Below, piece by piece: positions 1-6,417 of a stretch of 7,896 nt of DNA. Location: NCBI GenBank assembly GCA_050050115.1, contig JASFUX010000159.1, positions 1 through 7,896 of the forward strand. Direction: 5' to 3'. The notes beneath the pieces were generated by a model. The model searched no databases. It was not told the origin of the DNA and was given only the letters and a program-made list of their open reading frames with translations. This DNA is from JASFUX01 sp050050115 (GTDB lineage: Bacteria > Pseudomonadota > Alphaproteobacteria > Caulobacterales > Maricaulaceae). The position numbers were made by a program, and so were the translations under genes. Every line of letters starts with the position of its first letter. Within the stretch, counting starts at the first letter, position 1.

Positions 1-1655
1 TTCGGGTTGGCGATCCCGGCGGGCTTTTCGACCTTGGACAGCTCTTGATTGAGCAGCTCGCGGTTCATCAGCTGGCCGGTGTCGGGATCCTTGAAGTCCT
101 GATCTTCGATCCAAGCGTCAGCGTAGTCGACGTAGCGGTCGAACAGGTTCTGACCGTAATCGTGGTAGCTCTCCAGATACGCCTTCTGGATCTCGTGACC
201 GATGAATTCGGCGTACCGCGGCGCGATCTCGCCCTTGATGAACTCGAGATAGGCGTTCTCGACCTCGTCGGGGAACTGCTCGCGGCGGATCGCCTGCTCG
301 AGCACGTACATGAGGTGCACCGGATCGGCCGCGACTTCCTGGGTGTCGTGGTTGAAGGTCGCCGATAGCGCCTTGAACGCGAACCGGGTCGAGGCGCCGT
401 CCATGCCTTCGTCGACGCCCCCGGCGTCCTTGTACTCCTGCAGCGTGCGCGCCTTGGGATCGACCTCCTTCAGGCTCTCGCCGTTGTAGACCCGCATCTT
501 GGCGAAGGGGTTGGAGTTCTCATGCGGCTTCAAACGCGTGAGCACCGAGAAGCGGGCGAGCATCTCCAGCGTGCCCGGCGCCAGGGGCGCCTCGGCCAGC
601 TCCGAGCCGCGCACGAGCTTTTCGTAGATCTTCACCTCTTCGTCGACGCGCAGGCAGTAGGGGACCTTGATCACGAAGATGCGGTCGATGAAGGCCTCGT
701 TGGTCTTGTTGTTCTTGAACTGCCGCCACTCGGCCTCGTTCGAGTGCGCCATGATGATGCCGGAGAAGGGGATCGCGCCGATGTTCTCCAGCCCGACGTA
801 GTTGCCTTCCTGGGTGGCCGTCAGCAGCGGGTGAAGCATCTTGATCGGCGCCTTGAACATCTCGACGAACTCGAGAACGCCCTGGTTGGCGCGGTTGAGG
901 CCGCCCGAGTAGGAGTAGGCGTCGGGGTCGTTCTGGGCGTGGAACTCCAGCCGGCGGATGTCGACCTTGCCGACGAGCGAGGAGACGTCCTGGTTGTTCT
1001 CATCGCCCGGCTCGGTCTTGGCGATCGCGATCTGCCGCAGCCGCGAGGGCATGATCTTGGCGACGCGGAACTTGTTCAGGTCCCCGCCGAACTCGTCGAG
1101 CCGCTTCATGCACCAGGGGCTCATCAGGCCCGACAGGCGCCGGCGCGGGATGTTGTATTCGTCCTCGAGCCGCTCGCCCATGGTCTCGGGGTCGAACAGC
1201 GAAAGGGGGCTGTCGAACACCGGGCTCATCTCTTCGCCGGCTTTCAAGACGTAGATCGGCTCGCGCTCCATGAGCGCCTTGATCCGCTCGGCGAGGGAGG
1301 ACTTGCCCCCGCCCACGGGCCCCAGGAGGTAGAGGATCTGCTTGCGCTCCTCGAGACCCTGCGCGCCCTGACGGAAGAAGGCGACGATCCGCTCGATCGT
1401 CTCCTCCATGCCGTAGAACTCGGAGAAGGCCGGGTACATCCGAATGGTGCGGTTCATGAAGATCCGCCCCAGGCGGGGGTCCTTGGAGGTGTCGACCATT
1501 TCCGGCTCGCCGATCGCGGCGAGCAGCCGTTCGTGGGGTCCGGCGTGCATCAGAGGGTCGTCGCGGCAACCCTCGAGATACTCCGTGACGGACATCACGG
1601 TCTCGCGGCGCGTTTCGAACGCGCGCGCATAGGAATCTAAGAGGTCACTCGGCAT
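1..1655 (-). CDS. prkA: PrkA-family AAA+ serine protein kinase, C-terminus cut by window edge
   Basis: This is the 5' 551 codons of a PrkA (YeaG-type) serine protein kinase, a cytoplasmic stress and starvation kinase. The reverse-strand translation begins MPSDLLDSYARAF. It carries a P-loop, GPVGGGKSS, at residues 112-120 and a Walker-B-like stretch, NQGVLEFVEMF, near 257-267. The AAA+ part (PrkA AAA domain) covers roughly residues 15-380, and the PrkA C-terminal kinase domain begins after about 390. E. coli YeaG is about 644 residues, so roughly 90 residues lie beyond base 1. The ATG at 1655 is preceded by GGAG with a 5-base gap. In proteobacteria prkA is usually followed by yeaH (DUF444) and spoVR; here they would lie left of the window and cannot be seen. 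The long frames antisense to it are codon-bias shadows. Family identity is near certain; the cellular targets in this organism are unknown. Confidence 0.96.
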   Translation of the reverse strand, partial: MPSDLLDSYARAFETRRETVMSVTEYLEGCRDDPLMHAGPHERLLAAIGEPEMVDTSKDPRLGRIFMNRTIRMYPAFSEFYGMEETIERIVAFFRQGAQGLEERKQILYLLGPVGGGKSSLAERIKALMEREPIYVLKAGEEMSPVFDSPLSLFDPETMGERLEDEYNIPRRRLSGLMSPWCMKRLDEFGGDLNKFRVAKIMPSRLRQIAIAKTEPGDENNQDVSSLVGKVDIRRLEFHAQNDPDAYSYSGGLNRANQGVLEFVEMFKAPIKMLHPLLTATQEGNYVGLENIGAIPFSGIIMAHSNEAEWRQFKNNKTNEAFIDRIFVIKVPYCLRVDEEVKIYEKLVRGSELAEAPLAPGTLEMLARFSVLTRLKPHENSNPFAKMRVYNGESLKEVDPKARTLQEYKDAGGVDEGMDGASTRFAFKALSATFNHDTQEVAADPVHLMYVLEQAIRREQFPDEVENAYLEFIKGEIAPRYAEFIGHEIQKAYLESYHDYGQNLFDRYVDYADAWIEDQDFKDPDTGQLMNRELLNQELSKVEKPAGIANP

Positions 1656-1666
1656 CGTAGCTCCGT

Positions 1667-1681
1667 TGGCGCGATGCGCCA
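1667..1681 (-). promoter_or_regulatory. prkA: Hairpin beside the prkA ribosome binding site
   Basis: The sequence TGGCGC-GAT-GCGCCA (plus strand) is a perfect 6-bp inverted repeat with a 3-base centre. In the prkA mRNA it would fold two bases upstream of the GGAG ribosome binding site. A stem there could influence initiation or protect the 5' end. The role is inference; only the symmetry and position are seen. Confidence 0.45.
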
Positions 1682-1693
1682 TGTTCGATCGGG

Positions 1694-1712
1694 CGATGCG
1701 CTTGGCGCATCG
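1694..1712 (-). promoter_or_regulatory. prkA: Second inverted repeat in the prkA leader
   Basis: CGATGCGC-TTG-GCGCATCG is a perfect 8-bp inverted repeat with a 3-base centre. It lies 12 bases from the hairpin at 1667-1681 and shares the core GATGCGC with it. It could be an RNA stem in the prkA leader, or a DNA operator paired with its neighbour. Which of these applies cannot be told from the sequence. Confidence 0.45.
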
Positions 1713-1973
1713 GCTGCGGCGTTTGTCTCGGACCCGCCGCCCCCTCCCATCGACGAGGCCGTGACGTCTGTTTCTCGCGGCGCACGCTCGAATCAGCTCG
1801 AGCACGCGCAGGTATTCTACATTCTAGTGTCGTTACTACGGCACGGATCGAAAAGTGATTCGAACACATTAAAATGCAGTTGTGCTCAGGGTGATGCGCG
1901 CAAAACGCAAAACCCGAGCCCCGGCGCCCTTTTTCGCATCCGTCAAGCAAATGCGGCGCAAAGACGATCCAGC

Positions 1974-2007
1974 GCGACGGATCGGTGCATCTATAGACGT
2001 ATATAGT
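1974..2007 (+). promoter_or_regulatory. Candidate promoter/operator for the DUF1800-DUF1501 operon
   Basis: A TATA-rich stretch holds TCTATAGA at 1990-1997, a perfect 8-base palindrome, and TATAGT at 2002-2007. CTATA and TATAG form an inverted pair around a 6-base centre. A partial -35-like GACGG sits at 1976-1980. This resembles the alphaproteobacterial TTGACG...GCTANAWC layout only weakly, with 9 bases between the elements. It lies 60-95 bases upstream of the start codon, a plausible promoter distance. Confidence 0.3.
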
Positions 2008-2057
2008 GCGTATCGCGCGCCGCTGCAGGGCGGCGAAGCGGCGACTCCGAGACGTTT

Positions 2058-2063
2058 AGGAGG
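2058..2063 (+). promoter_or_regulatory. Ribosome binding site of the DUF1800 gene
   Basis: AGGAGG is a full-consensus Shine-Dalgarno sequence six bases upstream of the ATG at 2070. It favours that start over the in-frame ATG at 2079. Confidence 0.8.
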
Positions 2064-2069
2064 CGGGCG

Positions 2070-3509
2070 ATGTCGGTCATGGACGGTGCGATTGCGGCGA
2101 ACCGGTTCGGCCTCGGCGCGCGGCCCGGCGAGATCGAAACCGCTGCTAGCGACCCCCGCGGGTGGCTGCTTGCGCAGCTTGAACCTTCCGTATCCTCTCA
2201 GATCGCGCGCACGGATTTGCTCACCTCCGCCGAGGCGTCGCTGGTGGCGCGGGATTCGCTCGGCGCGATCCTACGCCTGCAGCAGCGCGCGACCGGCGGC
2301 GAACTCGAAGGCGAGCAGCGCGCGTATCTCGAAGCCCTGCCGGACGCGCCGGAGATGAACGGAACAGCCGAGACGATCATGCGCGACCAGGCGATGGCGC
2401 GTCAGGGCTTGCGCGACGTTCTGGTGACGGAGATCGCGGCGCGCACCAACCACGCCGTCGCGACCGAGCACGGCTTCCGCGAGCGCCTCGTCAAATTCTG
2501 GTCGAACCACTTCACCGTCGCAGCGGTCAAGCAGCCGGTCATCGCCGTCGCCGGCGCGTTCGAACGCGAAGCGATCCGCCCGCACGTCACCGGCCGCTTC
2601 GTCGACATGCTGCTCGCGGTCGAGCAGCACCCGGCGATGCTGCAGTACCTCGACAATGCGCAATCGGTCGGTCCGCGGTCGCTGGCGGGACGCCTTCGAG
2701 ACGTCGGGCTGAATGAAAACCTCGCGCGCGAGATTCTCGAGCTGCACACCCTCGGCGTCGACGGCGGCTATACGCAGGACGACGTCGAAGAGCTCGCGCG
2801 GGCGATCAGCGGCTGGACCATGGTCGGCCCGCGTCGCCGTCGCGGCGAACCGGGGACGTTCCTCTTTGACTCGCGCATGCACGAGCCGGGCGCGCGCACG
2901 GTGCTCGGTCAACGTTACGGTCGCGACGGAGTCGAGCAGGGCGAGGCGATCCTGCGCGACCTGGCGCGTCACCCTTCGACCGCGCGTCATGTCTCCACAA
3001 AGCTTGCGCGGCACTTTGTCGCCGACACGCCGCCTCAAAGCGCAGTTGAGGCGCTGACCCAGACGTTCCTCGACGCGGACGGTGATCTTGGCGCGCTCGC
3101 GGCGACGCTGGTCAGCCTCAACGCGGCCTGGGACCCGGAGCCGGTGAAGTTCAAGTCGCACGACGAGTTCATCGTCTCCGCGTTGCGCGCTGTCGGCGCC
3201 GAAGACCTCGAGACCCGCGCGATCGCGGCGGCCTACCGCTCGATCGGCCAGCGGCCGTTCAGCGCGCCGAGCCCGGCCGGCTGGCCGGACGAAGCCGCCG
3301 ATTGGGCTGATCCCGACGGTTTGATGAAGCGGCTCGAATGGGCCGAGCAGCTTAGCCGCCAGGCGCCTTCAGGCCGGCCGCTGGCGCTGATCGAGAGCGC
3401 GCTCGGCCCTACGGTGTCGGCGCGCACGCGCGAGGCGGTCGGCCGCGCGGAAAGTCCCGCCCAAGGTCTGACGCTGGCGCTGATGTCGCCCGAATTTCAG
3501 CGGAGATGA
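2070..3509 (+). CDS. DUF1800 family protein
   Basis: This 479-residue protein belongs to the DUF1800 family, whose biochemical function is not established. Family hallmarks are in order: the N-terminal NRFGLGARPGE (residues 11-21), FWSNHFTVA (143-151), the conserved core NLAREILELHTLGVDGGYTQDDV (217-239), ELARAISGWT (241-250), and KLARHFVAD near 311-319. The length is normal for the family. No signal peptide or membrane segment is seen at the N-terminus, so the protein looks cytoplasmic unless carried by a partner. The ATG at 2070 has a consensus AGGAGG six bases upstream. The next gene (DUF1501) starts four bases after the stop, and its GGAG lies inside the last codons of this gene, so the two are translated from one message. 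DUF1800 and DUF1501 genes are commonly paired in bacteria, which suggests a joint task, but I assign none. Confidence 0.93.
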   Translation: MSVMDGAIAANRFGLGARPGEIETAASDPRGWLLAQLEPSVSSQIARTDLLTSAEASLVARDSLGAILRLQQRATGGELEGEQRAYLEALPDAPEMNGTAETIMRDQAMARQGLRDVLVTEIAARTNHAVATEHGFRERLVKFWSNHFTVAAVKQPVIAVAGAFEREAIRPHVTGRFVDMLLAVEQHPAMLQYLDNAQSVGPRSLAGRLRDVGLNENLAREILELHTLGVDGGYTQDDVEELARAISGWTMVGPRRRRGEPGTFLFDSRMHEPGARTVLGQRYGRDGVEQGEAILRDLARHPSTARHVSTKLARHFVADTPPQSAVEALTQTFLDADGDLGALAATLVSLNAAWDPEPVKFKSHDEFIVSALRAVGAEDLETRAIAAAYRSIGQRPFSAPSPAGWPDEAADWADPDGLMKRLEWAEQLSRQAPSGRPLALIESALGPTVSARTREAVGRAESPAQGLTLALMSPEFQRR

Positions 3510-3513
3510 TGCG

Positions 3514-4701
3514 ATGAGTTCTGCTGTCCTGAACCGCAGGCATGTGCTCGCTCTGAGCGGCGGCGTCGCGACCTGGACCCTGATGGGCGCGCCGGCGCAC
3601 GCGCAGGACGCGAGCCGCCCGCTGGTCGTCGTCATCCTGCGCGGCGGTCTCGACGGCCTCGCCGCCGTCGCCCCATACGGCGACAGCCGCTATCGCGCCC
3701 TGCGGGGCGAGCTGGCGCTCGCCGAACCGGGGGAGGAAAATGGCGTTCTGCCGCTCGGTGACGGCCTCGGTCTTCATCCAAGCCTCCAAAATATGCACGC
3801 GCTCTATACGGAAGGCCAAGCCGCGGTTCTGCACGCCGCTTCGACGCCCTACCGCAGTCGCTCTCACTTTGACGGACAGGACGTGCTCGAGTCCGGCGGC
3901 GACGTCGTCTACGGACTGTCGGACGGCTGGCTCAACCGCGCCATTCAGCGCAGCGAAGCGGGCGACGGCGCGGTCGCGGTGGGTTCGGCCGTGCCCTTGA
4001 TGCTGCGCGGTCAGGCTGAAGCCAGCTCCTGGTCGCCGACCGTGCTGGGCGAGGCGGGGGCGGACACCTTGAACCGCCTGATGGACCTCTACGCCGGCGA
4101 CGATCTGCTCGGTCCGGCGCTCGCCGCGGCGGCGGCGACGGACGAGGTCGCCGACGCTTCGGGCATGGGCGGGCGCAGCCGTGGTCGCGGCGGGCAGGCG
4201 AACTTCGCCGCTTCGTTGCAGCCGGCCGGCCGGCTCATCGCTGAGGGCGCGGCGTCGGCTGCGGTGGTCTCGCTCGACGGCTGGGACACCCACGCCAACC
4301 AGGGCGCGGCGACGGGCCAGCTCGCAAACCGCCTGCGCGCGCTCGACGAAGGCCTGGCGGCCTTGAAGGAGGCGCTCGGCGACAAGTGGTCATCAAGCGT
4401 GGTGCTGGTAGCGACTGAGTTTGGCCGCACCGCGTCGGTCAATGGCACGCGCGGCACCGATCACGGCACGGGCGGCGCCGCGTTCGTCTTCGGCGGGGCG
4501 GTGCGCGGCGGGCGAATACTCGGCGATTGGCCGGGGCTCGCGCAGCTGCACGAAGACCGCGACGTGCGCCCGGCGAACGACTTGCGCGGCCTGTTCAAGG
4601 GTGTCCTCAGGGATCACTGGGGCGTCGACCGCAGCGACCTGGACCGCTTCGTGTTTCCTGAAAGCAGCGGCGTGCGGGCGATGGACGGCGTGATCGCCTG
4701 A
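3514..4701 (+). CDS. DUF1501 family protein with Tat-type signal peptide
   Basis: This 395-residue DUF1501 protein belongs to a family related to the alkaline phosphatase/sulfatase fold; its substrate is unknown. The N-terminus carries a twin-arginine motif, NRRHVLAL (residues 7-14), a short hydrophobic stretch, and an AHA|QD cleavage site after residue 30, so periplasmic export of the folded protein is expected. Family motifs seen are VVVILRGGLDGL (38-49), SHFDGQDVLE (117-126), LDGWDTHANQG (254-264), TEFGRTASVNG (301-311) and GTDHGTGG (314-321). The Asp/His residues in the last three are the likely metal or active-site positions. A Gly/Arg-rich stretch at 217-227 looks like a flexible loop. 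GGAG at 3502-3505, inside the end of the DUF1800 gene, sits eight bases before the ATG. The gene ends 92 bases before xdhC. Confidence 0.93.
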   Translation: MSSAVLNRRHVLALSGGVATWTLMGAPAHAQDASRPLVVVILRGGLDGLAAVAPYGDSRYRALRGELALAEPGEENGVLPLGDGLGLHPSLQNMHALYTEGQAAVLHAASTPYRSRSHFDGQDVLESGGDVVYGLSDGWLNRAIQRSEAGDGAVAVGSAVPLMLRGQAEASSWSPTVLGEAGADTLNRLMDLYAGDDLLGPALAAAAATDEVADASGMGGRSRGRGGQANFAASLQPAGRLIAEGAASAAVVSLDGWDTHANQGAATGQLANRLRALDEGLAALKEALGDKWSSSVVLVATEFGRTASVNGTRGTDHGTGGAAFVFGGAVRGGRILGDWPGLAQLHEDRDVRPANDLRGLFKGVLRDHWGVDRSDLDRFVFPESSGVRAMDGVIA

Positions 4702-4715
4702 GTTGCGGTTGCAAT

Positions 4716-4731
4716 CGGGGCGTTTGCCCCG
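4716..4731 (+). terminator. Weak stem-loop after the DUF1501 gene, overlapping the xdhC -35
   Basis: CGGGGC-GTTT-GCCCCG is a perfect 6-bp GC stem with a 4-base loop, 14 bases after the DUF1501 stop. No T-run follows, so it is not a classical intrinsic terminator. Its right arm overlaps the proposed xdhC -35 hexamer. It may damp read-through or be incidental. Confidence 0.3.
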
Positions 4732-4750
4732 GCAGATCGTTCGCTATAGT
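4724..4750 (+). promoter_or_regulatory. Probable promoter of xdhC and the MocA-like gene
   Basis: TTGCCCC (4724-4730), 12 bases, then GCTATAGT (4743-4750). This matches the Caulobacter-type housekeeping layout TTGACGS-N10-14-GCTANAWC in spacing and in most positions. The transcript would begin around 4757, just before the AGGAGG at 4761. That places the in-frame GTG at 4749 upstream of the message and supports the ATG at 4794 as the xdhC start. The match is by eye. Confidence 0.5.
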
Positions 4751-4760
4751 GCTCCTCGGC

Positions 4761-4768
4761 AGGAGGAG
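4761..4768 (+). promoter_or_regulatory. xdhC: Shine-Dalgarno sequence set unusually far from the xdhC ATG
   Basis: AGGAGGAG is a strong ribosome binding sequence, but it ends 25 bases before the xdhC ATG at 4794, too far for direct use. It ends 11 bases before the out-of-frame ATG at 4780, at the long end of the usable range. This points to initiation at the leader frame followed by coupling into xdhC. Confidence 0.5.
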
Positions 4769-4774
4769 CGCCGC

Positions 4775-4802
4775 AAATCATGACTCTAAAATCATGACGC
4801 TG
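4775..4802 (+). repeat. 14-bp tandem duplication spanning the xdhC start codon
   Basis: AAATCATGACTCTA (4775-4788) is followed directly by AAATCATGACGCTG (4789-4802), with two mismatches in 14. Each copy holds an ATG. Because 14 is not a multiple of three, the two ATGs lie in different frames. Only the second opens xdhC. Confidence 0.7.
4780..4797 (+). CDS. Possible five-codon leader frame (MTLKS) coupled to xdhC
   Basis: ATGACTCTAAAATCATGA encodes MTLKS and a stop. The TGA overlaps the xdhC ATG as ATGA, the usual geometry for translational coupling. The Shine-Dalgarno at 4761-4768 is nearer to this ATG than to that of xdhC. The frame arises from the local 14-bp duplication, and xdhC itself begins MTLN. 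Whether it is translated is unknown; it may be a relic of the former start. Confidence 0.3.
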   Translation: MTLKS

Positions 4803-5765
4803 AACGTGTCGGTCCCCGAGGTTCCGTCTCTCGGCCCCGATCTCGACTATGCGACGGGCGAGGACGCCCCGGCGCGCGAGGCCTTGCGGCGGCTCGAGGC
4901 GGGCGAGCGGTGCGCGCTCCTGACCATCGTCGGGGTCGACGGCGCCTCGCCGCGGCCCTTGGGCGCGCAGATGACGGTCGCGGAGAATGGCGACTGGACG
5001 GGCTATCTTTCTGGCGGCTGCCTCGAGCAGGCGGTCGTGCAGGAAGCGCTCGACACGATGGCGGCGGGCGAGGCGCGGGTGGTCCGCTACGGCAAGGGCT
5101 CGAAGTACTTCGACATCGTGCTGCCGTGCGGCTCGGGCCTCGACGTGCACATCGACCCGGCGCCTGACCTCGCTCAACTCAGAGACGTTGTCGGCGCGCT
5201 TGACGCGCGCCGCGCTGCGCAGTGGTCGACCGTTCTTCCGAACCAGGAGCGGTTCGAGAAGACCTTTGTCCCGACCTTGCGCTTCATCGTCGCCGGGCGC
5301 GGGCCGGGCGTCGTCGCGCTCTTGGACCTCGCCGCGGCGATGGGGTTTGAGACTCATGCGCTGTCGCCCGACGCGGCGATCACCCATCTCGCCGAAAGGC
5401 GCTGGACCAAAGCGGCGTCGCTCGCCGCGCCCGAAGCGCGCGTCGGGCTGGAGGCGGACGGATACACCGCACTGGTGCTGATGTTCCACGACCACTACTG
5501 GGAAACGGCGCTGATCCAGTCCGCCGTGCAGACCGACTGCTTCTACATCGGTGCGATGGGCAGCCGGAACGCGGCGGAGCTGCGGATGGAGGCCCTGGTC
5601 GAAGCGGGACTGACCGAGGAGCAGCTCGCGCGCGTGCGCGGTCCGATCGGGCTTTTCGGCGGCGCCAAGCGGCCGGGCGATCTGGCGCTCTCGGTGCTCG
5701 CCGAAGTCGTCGGCGAATTCCGCGCCCGGCTGGAAAGCCAAGTCGACCCCAGAGCGGGCGCGTGA
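4794..5765 (+). CDS. xdhC: XdhC/CoxI family molybdenum-enzyme maturation protein
   Basis: XdhC proteins bind molybdenum cofactor in the cytoplasm and help sulfurate and insert it into xanthine-dehydrogenase or CO-dehydrogenase type molybdenum hydroxylases. This 323-residue protein has the XdhC/CoxI domain first: GVDGASPRPLGAQM (47-60), SGGCLE (73-78) with the conserved Cys, and LPCGSGLDVHIDP (110-122). A Rossmann-like XdhC C-terminal domain follows: FIVAGRGPGVVALL (164-177), MFHDHYWE (230-237), YIGAMGSRNA (251-260) and GPIGLFGGAKRPGDLALSVLAEV (283-305). The last motif reads FGGAKRP where many relatives have IGAxTP, a mild divergence. An upstream in-frame GTG at 4749 would add 15 residues, but it lacks a ribosome binding site and overlaps the promoter's -10 element, so I chose the ATG at 4794. 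The MocA-like gene overlaps the 3' end by four bases. No molybdenum hydroxylase subunit is in the window. Confidence 0.92.
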   Translation: MTLNVSVPEVPSLGPDLDYATGEDAPAREALRRLEAGERCALLTIVGVDGASPRPLGAQMTVAENGDWTGYLSGGCLEQAVVQEALDTMAAGEARVVRYGKGSKYFDIVLPCGSGLDVHIDPAPDLAQLRDVVGALDARRAAQWSTVLPNQERFEKTFVPTLRFIVAGRGPGVVALLDLAAAMGFETHALSPDAAITHLAERRWTKAASLAAPEARVGLEADGYTALVLMFHDHYWETALIQSAVQTDCFYIGAMGSRNAAELRMEALVEAGLTEEQLARVRGPIGLFGGAKRPGDLALSVLAEVVGEFRARLESQVDPRAGA

Positions 5766-6364
5766 CCAAGATCGCCGCCGCGCTCCTGGTCGCAGGGGCT
5801 TCGGCGCGGTTCGGAGACGGCTCCAAGCTGACCGCGACGCTCTCGGGCAAGCCGCTGCTCTGCTATCCGGCGCACGCTCTGATCGACGCCGGGTTCGATG
5901 CGCGCATGGCGGTCTGCCGGCCAGGCGACGCAGGACTGCGCGGGCTGCTCGCGGCCGAAGACTTCGAGCTGGTGCCCAATCCGCGGCACGACGCAGGGAT
6001 GGGCACCTCGATCGCCGCCGCGGCGGGACACGCGCGGGAAAAAGACGCCGACGGACTATTGATTCTACCCGGCGACATGCCGTTCGTGACCGCCGAGACG
6101 CTTGAGAGAATCCGCGACGCCTTCGCGCCTGACGAGGGCCGATCGATCATCGTCGCGAAGGCAGGCGATCGACGCGGCCCACCGACGCTGTTCGGCCGCG
6201 ACTACTTCGGCGCGCTTTGCGCGCTTCAGGGCGACGAAGGCGGCAAGTCGGTCGTCGAGGCTCACCCCGACGAGGTGTTTGAGGTCGAATGCGCCGATGA
6301 AGGCGAGCTGGACGACGTCGATACGACGGGCGCGCTGGCGGAAGCCGAGAAGAGGCTGATGTAG
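5762..6364 (+). CDS. MocA/MobA-like molybdenum cofactor nucleotidyltransferase
   Basis: This 200-residue protein has an NTP-transferase (MobA-like) fold. Next to xdhC it most likely acts as MocA, joining CMP to molybdopterin to make the dinucleotide cofactor used by molybdenum hydroxylases; MobA-type GMP transfer is the less likely alternative. Visible motifs are LLVAGASARFG...K (8-22, nucleotide loop), NPRHDAGMGTS (73-83), LPGDMPFV (102-109, with the metal-binding Asp), and DDVDT (184-188) near the end. It starts with GTG at 5762, overlapping the xdhC stop as GTGA, so translation is coupled; no strong ribosome binding site of its own is seen. The length matches single-domain MocA proteins (about 190-200 residues). 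The stop lies 53 bases from the convergent gene end at 6418, with no clear terminator between. The exact nucleotide used is inferred from context, not from residues. Confidence 0.88.
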   Translation: MTKIAAALLVAGASARFGDGSKLTATLSGKPLLCYPAHALIDAGFDARMAVCRPGDAGLRGLLAAEDFELVPNPRHDAGMGTSIAAAAGHAREKDADGLLILPGDMPFVTAETLERIRDAFAPDEGRSIIVAKAGDRRGPPTLFGRDYFGALCALQGDEGGKSVVEAHPDEVFEVECADEGELDDVDTTGALAEAEKRLM

Positions 6365-6417
6365 TTGGCTAGGTATTTCTGCTCGACGCGCTGGCCCAAC
6401 AGCTCAACGGGAATCTG

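Larger units (their letters stand above)
1656..2069. promoter_or_regulatory. Divergent intergenic region between prkA and the DUF1800 gene
   Basis: This 414-base gap must hold the prkA promoter (leftward) and the promoter of the DUF1800-DUF1501 operon (rightward). It is visibly less GC-rich in its middle (about 1811-1880) than the genes on either side. I found two inverted repeats in the prkA leader, two short tandem heptamers (1814-1827 and 1899-1912) and a TATA-rich palindrome near 1990-2007. No well-formed sigma-70 -35/-10 pair stands out for prkA. TAGAAT occurs twice on the minus strand at 1814-1826, without a convincing -35. No EcfG-type GGAAC box (searched on the minus strand) and no sigma-54 box were recognised. 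I saw no convincing small gene in the gap. Confidence 0.6.

Noticed and set aside
522..1640. A 372-codon open frame on the plus strand opposite prkA
   Set aside because: It is antisense to a clear PrkA reading frame. Its translation is rich in Arg/Leu/Val/Asp from mirrored GC-biased codons and shows no recognisable domain.
1674..2358. Plus-strand open frames of 110 and 158 codons in and beyond the intergenic gap
   Set aside because: Their translations are low in hydrophobic structure and rich in Arg/Ser/Pro. One runs out of frame into the DUF1800 gene, and no ribosome binding site or motif supports them.
2271..3161. A 296-codon minus-strand frame opposite the DUF1800 gene
   Set aside because: It is a codon-bias shadow, Arg/Ala/Val-rich with no motifs, and the opposite strand holds the conserved DUF1800 core.
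3409..4293. A 294-codon minus-strand frame opposite DUF1501
   Set aside because: It spans the boundary of two real genes in antisense and shows no family motif.
4749..4793. GTG at 4749 as the start of xdhC, adding 15 residues
   Set aside because: No ribosome binding site precedes it, it overlaps the proposed -10 box, and the added residues are partly the translated Shine-Dalgarno sequence.
4614..5741. A 375-codon minus-strand frame opposite xdhC
   Set aside because: It is Arg/Ala-rich mirror translation; the plus strand carries both XdhC domains.
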